IMG/VR virus record: IMGVR_UViG_3300042445_001201
Span: 1-35,262 of that record
Source of the DNA: a virus
Reading direction: 5' to 3' (one strand)
DNA length: 35,262 nt
Part shown: in pieces, positions 30,946 through 35,262 of the stretch
Position numbering within the stretch: the first letter of the stretch is position 1
Layout of the letters: each line of letters begins with the position of its first letter
Translations under genes and position numbers: made by a program
The notes under the pieces: model-generated
Told to the model about the DNA's origin: nothing
Seen by the model: only the letters and a program-made list of their open reading frames with translations
Database searches by the model: none

Positions 30946-31656
30946 ATGGCTGGAGACTGGATAAAAATGAGGAAAAGCCTGCCGACCGATCCGCGAGTCG
31001 TCCGCATTTCGTCCGCTTTGAAAGCGGACAGATTGCGGACAATCGGCGGACTCATGTCCGCTTGGTGTCTTCTCGACGAACAGACGGAAGACGGAAAGCT
31101 CGACGGATACACTCCCGAGATTTTCGACGAGATCGTCGGATGCCCTGGCCTAGCCGAAGCAATGGCAAGCGTCGGATGGATGGAGCTTGGCGACGGATTC
31201 CTTGCTGCGCCAAGGTTTCACGAGCATAACGGGCAATCCGCCAAACGCCGGGCTCAAGATTCCGTCCGCAAATTGTCCGCACGAGAAGCGGACAAACGTC
31301 CGCAAGCAAAGCGGACAGATTGCGGACTAGAGAAGAGAAGAGAAGAGAAGAGTATTATCCCCCCTTCCCCCAATGGGGAATTGTCGGAGTTTCTGGAATC
31401 CGTGTGGAAAGCCGGACCCATTCAAAGCAGAACCCGATCTTCCAAGCGCCAACTTGAATCCGCTTGGAAGAAGACACAGCGCAAACCACAAGAACCGGAA
31501 GTCCTTCGAGTTCTTGGTTTGTGGGTAAAGTCTCACGCTTGGACGAAGGACAACGGCGAATTCACGCCGGGAATCCACCGCTGGATTCAAAACCGCCAAT
31601 GGGAGAACGAGCCGGAGCAATCGGCGCCATCAGCAATGGAGGGACGAGGCTGGTGA
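30946..31656 (+). CDS. Replication initiator candidate (O-like)
   Basis: A 236-residue protein directly before DnaB. The N-terminal winged-helix-like half reads GDWIKMRKSLPTDPRVVRIS, then AWCLLDEQTEDGKLDGYTPE, a pattern typical of phage replication proteins. The centre is basic and low-complexity (RREEKS); the C-terminus (about 140-215) is a second helical domain that probably contacts the helicase. Within the gene lie two clusters of GTCCGC hexamers and a purine tract, as lambda's origin lies in O. GTG of the next gene overlaps its stop. Confidence 0.82.
   Translation: MAGDWIKMRKSLPTDPRVVRISSALKADRLRTIGGLMSAWCLLDEQTEDGKLDGYTPEIFDEIVGCPGLAEAMASVGWMELGDGFLAAPRFHEHNGQSAKRRAQDSVRKLSAREADKRPQAKRTDCGLEKRREEKSIIPPSPNGELSEFLESVWKAGPIQSRTRSSKRQLESAWKKTQRKPQEPEVLRVLGLWVKSHAWTKDNGEFTPGIHRWIQNRQWENEPEQSAPSAMEGRGW
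31000..31061. repeat. Iteron-like cluster 1
   Basis: Six copies of the hexamer GTCCGC or its complement GCGGAC, starting at 31000, 31011, 31024, 31035, 31046 and 31056 (orientation F F R R R F). Spacing is 10-13 bp, about one helical turn, so bound proteins would line up on one face. Includes the left copy of a 20-bp repeat (31021-31040). Confidence 0.85.
31264..31327. repeat. Iteron-like cluster 2
   Basis: Six further copies start at 31264, 31275, 31288, 31298, 31311 and 31322 (F F R F R R), again 10-13 bp apart. Contains the right copy of the 20-bp repeat AAAGCGGACAGATTGCGGAC (31308-31327). Immediately precedes the purine tract. Confidence 0.85.
31329..31352 (+). other. Purine-only tract, possible unwinding element
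   Basis: 24 consecutive purines made of about five repeats of AGAGA, followed by TATTAT (31353-31358) and a C/T tract (31359-31371). The strand asymmetry and position right after the iterons resemble the lambda origin's A-rich region. It is also inside the coding frame (KRREEKS). Confidence 0.7.
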
Positions 31657-32969
31657 ACGAGACCCCACATTTCCAAGGACCGGAGAAATCCGTCATCTCC
31701 TCACTCCTGCACTCCCCAGAGCTTCTTGAGGAGGCTGGACACCTAACCGGCGACCATTTCCACCTCCCGGCGACAAAAACGCTTTTTCAGGCCATTCTGA
31801 GCGCAGTGGAGAGGCAAGAGGAGATCGAGCTAATCGCCCTTCGCGAACGGATGCACGCAGCGGGGACGCTGGAGTCAGTCGGAGGAACTGCCGGGTTGAC
31901 GGAAATTTACACTTACGCTCCTGGCGGATACCACTTCAAGCAGCACGTTAGGATGCTGACCGAAAAGCTTGCCGTTCGCCGCGCTGCCGACCTCGCCAGA
32001 GAGATCACCGATGCCGTCGCCACTGATGCCGACCCACAAGACCTAGCCGACCTCGTGGCATCCAAATCCACGGTGCTTTCTGACACGTTGGCGGAAGCGC
32101 GCCCTGTGGCCGACACCAAGGCTCTAGTCCTAGCTGCCGCTCAACGGTGGGAGGACAGAATCATGGGGAGGGTCCAGCCGGACGGAATGACAACCTCTCT
32201 GCCGGAATTGAATCAGCTTTTCCGGGGACTCAAGCCGCGCCGGGTCACGGTGATTTCCGCGCTGCCATCTCAAGGCAAAACGCTTCTAGGTGGGCAGCTT
32301 TTCATGGATTGCGTAATGGAATCTCACAAGGGGCTTTTCTTGACCTGGGAGATGGACCCGGACGAATTGATTGACCGATTCCTTGCCTACTCAGCACGCC
32401 AGCCAATCAACGCCGTAGCCGAGCCGGAAGTGTATTGGAAGGACGGCAAGCCGAATGAATACGAGTTGCGAAACCTCACGGCGGCATTCCGAAACGTCGC
32501 CACATACCCGATGACGATTGAGGCGATGCACGGCAAAAACATCAACCAAGCCATTGCAGCCATACGCCGCGAGCATCGGAAGGGGGAGCTAAAGGTCGTT
32601 GTCATGGATTTCATCCAGCGCATCGCGCCGAGCAAGGCCATGGAAAAGCAAAGCTACGAACGGGCGCTTGCCGACATTGCCGACCGATTCCAAAACCTAG
32701 CGCAAGAGCTTGGCTTCCACGGCATCATGCTTTCCCAACTCAACAAGGAGGGCGCTGCCAAGCACGCGGAAGCAATCAATGAGTCTTGCGCTTTGCACCT
32801 CAAAATCCTCAAGGTTCCCGTCACCGGCAGCGATGGCACGATTGTCATGGAAAACGGTGCCGCAAAAATCAAGGTGGAAGGAATTTCCGTCGTCAAAGAC
32901 CGATTCCACGGAAACCGCGACAAGCTACTCAGCATCAAGCTCGACCTCGAAACACAACGCTTCAAATAA
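31653..32969 (+). CDS. DnaB-type replicative helicase
   Basis: A 438-residue hexameric helicase. The N-terminal domain (EKSVISSLLHSPELLEEAGH; 10-130) matches DnaB, followed by a linker and a RecA-like domain with Walker A ALPSQGKT (203-210), Walker B VVVMDF (315-320) and the SQLNKEG motif near 360. I chose GTG 31653, which overlaps the initiator stop (GTGA); in-frame ATGs upstream would add non-family sequence. It would be loaded at the origin by the upstream initiator. Confidence 0.92.
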   Translation: MNETPHFQGPEKSVISSLLHSPELLEEAGHLTGDHFHLPATKTLFQAILSAVERQEEIELIALRERMHAAGTLESVGGTAGLTEIYTYAPGGYHFKQHVRMLTEKLAVRRAADLAREITDAVATDADPQDLADLVASKSTVLSDTLAEARPVADTKALVLAAAQRWEDRIMGRVQPDGMTTSLPELNQLFRGLKPRRVTVISALPSQGKTLLGGQLFMDCVMESHKGLFLTWEMDPDELIDRFLAYSARQPINAVAEPEVYWKDGKPNEYELRNLTAAFRNVATYPMTIEAMHGKNINQAIAAIRREHRKGELKVVVMDFIQRIAPSKAMEKQSYERALADIADRFQNLAQELGFHGIMLSQLNKEGAAKHAEAINESCALHLKILKVPVTGSDGTIVMENGAAKIKVEGISVVKDRFHGNRDKLLSIKLDLETQRFK

Positions 32970-32979
32970 CCACCACACC

Positions 32980-33222
32980 ATGACCACCGACCAAGCAACC
33001 ATCATCATCCGCGAGAGCATCCGCGAAGCTGCCAGCCAACGCGGGTGCCGACCATCGGACGCACACCGACCGTCCCAGGCGAACAAGACCGGCCTCAAGG
33101 CGCGGAACATCGCCATCCGGCTGGCGCGGGCGCAGGGTATTCCCGTGCATTTCCTCGCTGCCTCTTTCGCGTTGTCCCGCGAGACGATCCAGAAGGCGCT
33201 GAGAGAAGAAGTGGCGGTCTAG
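32980..33222 (+). CDS. 80-residue HTH-like protein, paralogue of 22782-23024
   Basis: From ATG 32980 (CACACC before it): TTDQATIIIRESIREAASQR, then a Ser/Pro linker, ARNIAIRLA and a helix-turn-helix-like end (VHFLAASFALSRETIQKALR). It is the same length as its minus-strand paralogue with about 31 of 80 residues identical. It may bind DNA and coordinate the two early blocks; the role is unknown. Confidence 0.75.
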   Translation: MTTDQATIIIRESIREAASQRGCRPSDAHRPSQANKTGLKARNIAIRLARAQGIPVHFLAASFALSRETIQKALREEVAV

Positions 33223-33230
33223 CCCTACAG

Positions 33231-33270
33231 CCGCAAGGGATTGAACGATTTATTGCAAAATGTCTTGCGG
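33231..33270 (+). promoter_or_regulatory. Inverted repeat flanking an AT-rich segment
   Basis: CCGCAAG (33231-33237) and CTTGCGG (33264-33270) are perfect inverted repeats around a relatively AT-rich 26-nt loop. It lies in the 77-bp gap before the 79-residue gene at 33300. A hairpin or operator is possible. Confidence 0.4.
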
Positions 33271-33299
33271 GTTTCAAGGGGCGGGAGTAGGTTCCTTAC

Positions 33300-33539
33300 A
33301 TGGCTAACAACAACCACCTCGACCTGCTCAACAAAGTTCAGTCCATCTTTATCGACTACGCCAACGCCAACGGCATCAACCTTGCCGATCATTTCGAAAC
33401 TCCGCAGGCCTTCAAGGACTTCATCGTCGGCGCAGCATTCAAAGGCCTTCGCGATGCTGGTGCCGATGTTGCCACCGCGTTCAACGCAACCGTTGGCGAG
33501 GGCCAATACGAAGCGGCCTTCGCCCGCTTTACAGCCTAA
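33300..33539 (+). CDS. 79-residue hypothetical protein
   Basis: Mostly helical, starting MANNNHLDLLNKVQSIFIDY and ending with YEAAFARFTA. Contains the ANANGINLADHFETPQAFKD stretch. It has its own upstream gap (inverted repeat) and a terminator directly after, so it may be a separate short transcription unit. Unknown function. Confidence 0.65.
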   Translation: MANNNHLDLLNKVQSIFIDYANANGINLADHFETPQAFKDFIVGAAFKGLRDAGADVATAFNATVGEGQYEAAFARFTA

Positions 33540-33549
33540 CCCACCCACC

Positions 33550-33576
33550 GCGCCGGGTTCCATCCCCGGCGCTTTT
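33550..33576 (+). terminator. Rho-independent terminator
   Basis: A perfect 8-bp stem, GCGCCGGG (33550-33557) with CCCGGCGC (33565-33572), a 7-nt loop and then TTTTCTTT. It follows the 33300-33539 gene by 11 nt and the next gene starts at 33584, so it may regulate read-through into the RHH and SSB-like genes. Confidence 0.88.
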
Positions 33577-33583
33577 CTTTACC

Positions 33584-33799
33584 ATGAAAGGCAAACCATT
33601 ATACGAAGTCCTTGGCCACGGCGGCAAACGCCCCAACGCAGGGAGGAAGCCAGGCAACCCTCGCCAGTCCCTCACCATCCGCCTGAGCGAGCCGGCGATG
33701 GCAAGGCTGGCGTCACTCCGCGAAAGCACCGGCTGCGGCTCAGGGAAGCTGATTGAGGCCATGATTCTCCAACTAGAAACCGACCAACCGAAACCATGA
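33584..33799 (+). CDS. Ribbon-helix-helix regulator candidate
   Basis: 71 residues with a basic lead (HGGKRPNAGRKPGNPR) and then an RHH pattern: strand SLTIRLS, helix EPAMARLASLRE, turn STGCGSG and helix KLIEAMILQLE. Such small proteins bind operator DNA as dimers. It overlaps the SSB-like gene by 4 nt and starts just after a terminator. Confidence 0.8.
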   Translation: MKGKPLYEVLGHGGKRPNAGRKPGNPRQSLTIRLSEPAMARLASLRESTGCGSGKLIEAMILQLETDQPKP

Positions 33800-34179
33800 T
33801 CCGACTGAAAATTGACCTACTGAAAATCACTGGCGCTCGCACCTTCACCGCGAAGGATGGCACCGCTTGCATTGCCTTCCCGCTCGAGGCAAACAACGTC
33901 TACATCACCCCGAAAGGAGCGCACAACCTGACGTTGACGCTGATGGACAACAAGCAGGGGCGCGACCAATACGACCAAGACGGGTTTTGCACCGTCGATG
34001 TCGGCAAGGATCGACGACTGGCTGGCGAGCGCGGTCCCATCCTGGGCAACTGGGCGGATCTTGATCGAGGGCAGCGCCAAGGGCCAGGGCGAGATGTTTC
34101 CGTTGCGGAGGCTACGAGGCGAACAGCGCCAGCGCAGGCTACGCAGCCGGATGAGGAGGAAACGGATATTCCGTTCTAG
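33796..34179 (+). CDS. Single-stranded DNA-binding protein-like
   Basis: A 127-residue protein with a beta-barrel-like N-terminal half (LKIDLLKITGARTFTAKDGT, VYITPKGAHNLTLTLMDN) and the phage SSB-type segment DQYDQDGFCTVDVGKDRR, followed by RGPILGNW. The disordered Pro/Gln/Ala linker ends in the acidic EEETDIPF tail, like the SSB tip that recruits replication partners. It would coat ssDNA at the fork. Confidence 0.75.
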   Translation: MIRLKIDLLKITGARTFTAKDGTACIAFPLEANNVYITPKGAHNLTLTLMDNKQGRDQYDQDGFCTVDVGKDRRLAGERGPILGNWADLDRGQRQGPGRDVSVAEATRRTAPAQATQPDEEETDIPF

Positions 34180-34231
34180 CACTTAAAACGGGGATACGAA
34201 GGGGTTTCTTTCAAGCCCTGTCAAGCACAAA

Positions 34232-34270
34232 GGCCGACTGGTTTCTTTATGAGACCAGCCGGTCTTTTTT
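34232..34270 (+). terminator. Rho-independent terminator after the replication region
   Basis: An 11-position stem (34232-34242 with 34254-34264; one mismatch and one G-U) with an 11-nt loop is followed by TTTTTT (34265-34270). It lies 52 nt after the SSB-like gene and ends the long plus-strand early transcript. Confidence 0.85.
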
Positions 34271-34291
34271 ATTTCTGATTTGACGAATACA

Positions 34292-34306
34292 ATAAGATAG
34301 CGTTTG
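34292..34306 (+). promoter_or_regulatory. Repeated ATAAGATAGCGYTTG element, copy 1
   Basis: A 15-bp element ATAAGATAGCGTTTG recurs with a single difference at 35169-35183. It precedes the 34315 gene by a few bases and follows a terminator, so it could be a promoter or regulatory element for the last operon. TTGACG (34280) and TACAAT (34288) lie beside it, but their spacing does not fit sigma-70. Confidence 0.5.
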
Positions 34307-34314
34307 GATTTGGC

Positions 34315-34623
34315 GTGCAACGAGATTACGCCGACACTCACTGGAGGCATCCTTATGAGGACGAGGATGATTTCCCGTCTGAGGAAATCGAGGTAGCCCG
34401 TAAAATGATGGCTATCCTTTCGGCAGTAATCGACGAAATGCCGGACTGTCCCGAGAAATACGGCGTTGCCTACGCTATCGGGGCGAACAATTTAGCAGGC
34501 CGCTCAATGTCTGAGATTGCCGCCAAGCTAGGCACGACAAGAGCGCTCATTTCCCATCGAGCCGTTGAGTTCTGCCGCCGCCATCAGTTGCCGCCAAGCC
34601 CTTACATGAAAGCCGCCAAATAA
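34315..34623 (+). CDS. HTH protein before the packaging end
   Basis: 102 residues from GTG 34315. The acidic start (YEDEDDFPSEEIEVARK) is followed by a sigma-region-4-like HTH: AIGANNLAGRSMSEIAAKLG, then TTRALISHRAVEFCRR. Position just upstream of the terminase operon on the circular map suggests a late gene activator. Confidence 0.72.
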   Translation: MQRDYADTHWRHPYEDEDDFPSEEIEVARKMMAILSAVIDEMPDCPEKYGVAYAIGANNLAGRSMSEIAAKLGTTRALISHRAVEFCRRHQLPPSPYMKAAK

Positions 34624-34626
34624 GAT

Positions 34627-35145
34627 ATGAACCAAGAACTATCCACAAGCCTTGCCGAGGAAATCGCAGCCTGCCACGCTAAGGCGCAGGAAAAAGCCAA
34701 TCAAGCACGGGAAAACATTGACGCGGCTCTCCACGCCGCTGCCGATGTAGGGCTTCTTATCGAGAAGGCGAAGGACACTTACCACGGCAGGCTTAACGAA
34801 TGGTTGCGCGAACACGTTCCAGGCTTGACGCCTGAGCAGGCCGATGTTTACCATGGAATCCACAAGGTAAGGAAGCGCAGGGAATGCCTTGAGGCTGATA
34901 GTCGCCAGCTAAAGCTCATTGGGATTATTGGTGACGAGGACATCAGCGAAAACGGAGGGACCAGCACAGGCCAGAAGGCTGACGGCTCACGCTGGATCAA
35001 ATGGGCGGGGCATATCGCCCACCATTTTAGGGGATTGGACAGCACGAGGCCGATCGAGCAGTGGGAAAGCTTTGAGCGTAAAGCCTTAGCCGATACGCTA
35101 GAGCCTATGGTCGCGCTATACAAGAGGGCGGGCGGTGTCCTGTGA
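34627..35145 (+). CDS. DUF3102-like phage protein
   Basis: A 172-residue protein with a helical start (EEIAACHAKAQEKANQAREN), then AAADVGLLIEKAKDTYHGRL and NEWLREHVPGLTPEQADVYH, which recall DUF3102-type phage proteins with a G-x-x-L/W-L-x-E segment; a DNA-binding role has been suggested for some. Located before the cos-like region, it might assist packaging or late regulation. Assigned on resemblance only. Confidence 0.68.
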   Translation: MNQELSTSLAEEIAACHAKAQEKANQARENIDAALHAAADVGLLIEKAKDTYHGRLNEWLREHVPGLTPEQADVYHGIHKVRKRRECLEADSRQLKLIGIIGDEDISENGGTSTGQKADGSRWIKWAGHIAHHFRGLDSTRPIEQWESFERKALADTLEPMVALYKRAGGVL

Positions 35146-35250
35146 ATATCCACGCGATGAGAGATAAGATAAGATAGCGCTTGATACTTAAGAAGATATG
35201 ACTATCTACCCCCCATATGGGAACCCTATCCTAAAAGATAGCCCCTCGGG
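35146..35250. other. Cos-like non-coding region
   Basis: No gene is visible between 35146 and the terminase start (60) across the junction. It holds the second ATAAGATAGCGYTTG copy (35169-35183), the perfect palindrome CCCATATGGG (35212-35221), a small hairpin CTATC-6-GATAG (35226-35241) and a CCCC-GGGG inverted pair (35242-35251). This is where a terminase binding and cutting site would be. The cos function is an inference. Confidence 0.5.
35169..35183 (+). promoter_or_regulatory. Repeated ATAAGATAGCGYTTG element, copy 2
   Basis: ATAAGATAGCGCTTG matches copy 1 at 34292-34306 in 14 of 15 bases. On the circular genome it lies about 140 bp upstream of the small terminase gene, so it may drive the late operon or bind a terminase or HTH protein. 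Confidence 0.5.
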
Positions 35251-35262
35251 GTTAGGGCGCAT
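35251..35262. repeat. 12-bp terminal direct repeat, right copy
   Basis: Identical to bases 1-12 (GTTAGGGCGCAT). The overlap shows that the left and right ends join. Confidence 0.85.

Noticed and set aside
34280-34293. Sigma-70 promoter TTGACG with TACAAT
   Set aside because: The two boxes are only 2 nt apart instead of about 17.
1-35262. CRISPR array, tRNA genes, insertion sequences, integrase
   Set aside because: I looked for regular spacer repeats, cloverleaf sequences, transposase and tyrosine/serine recombinase motifs and found none I could support.

Overview
The window looks like one complete genome of a small tailed phage. The same 12 bases occur at both ends (1-12 and 35251-35262), so the sequence closes into a circle of about 35,250 bp. 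Gene order in the head and tail region follows the lambda/HK97 siphovirus plan: small and large terminase, portal, ClpP-like protease with scaffold, capsid, connectors, tail terminator, tail tube, G/GT chaperones and tape measure. A GpA-type terminase and the terminal repeat just upstream of it suggest cos-type packaging. I found no integrase, CI-like repressor, DNA polymerase or RNA polymerase, so a virulent phage that uses host polymerases is the simplest reading, although repressors are easy to miss. The host cannot be named. The DNA is GC-rich and most start codons lack a Shine-Dalgarno sequence, often following ACC instead.

Layout: (1) 60-6023 packaging and head genes, closed by a strong terminator at 6047-6079. 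(2) 6125-8493 a glycosyltransferase island inside the structural module, including a small gene overprinted by a glycosyltransferase. (3) 8509-12868 connector and tail genes, with a lambda-type G GGA AAG slippery site that makes a GT fusion chaperone, ending in a short 420-residue tape measure. (4) 12865-17608 tail tip and fibre genes. (5) 17612-20304 lysis (holin-like, zinc amidase), a small HEXXH protein, an HTH protein and a calcineurin-like phosphoesterase. (6) 20478-25601, on the minus strand, a compact operon running from a fused helicase-DNA methyltransferase to a Mom-like DNA-modification protein, with a MazG-like pyrophosphohydrolase and small unknown proteins between. (7) 25868-34179, plus strand, the early/replication region: small proteins, RecT plus a YqaJ-type exonuclease, a VRR-NUC-like nuclease, a structured RNA or attenuator-like element, an O-like initiator, a DnaB helicase, a ribbon-helix-helix protein and an SSB-like protein. 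(8) 34315-35145 two genes just before the packaging end, one with an HTH.

The most interesting signals are: a candidate replication origin inside the initiator gene, with two clusters of six GTCCGC/GCGGAC hexamers at 10-13 bp spacing, a 20-bp repeat read in two different frames and a purine tract; the exact lambda slippery heptamer; the minus-strand DNA-modification operon with a helicase-methyltransferase fusion; glycosyltransferases embedded among head genes; a pseudoknot-capable terminator-like RNA before the replication genes; and a paralogous pair of 80-residue proteins, one in each early block. Every name here rests on reading motifs and gene order by eye; no database search was run.
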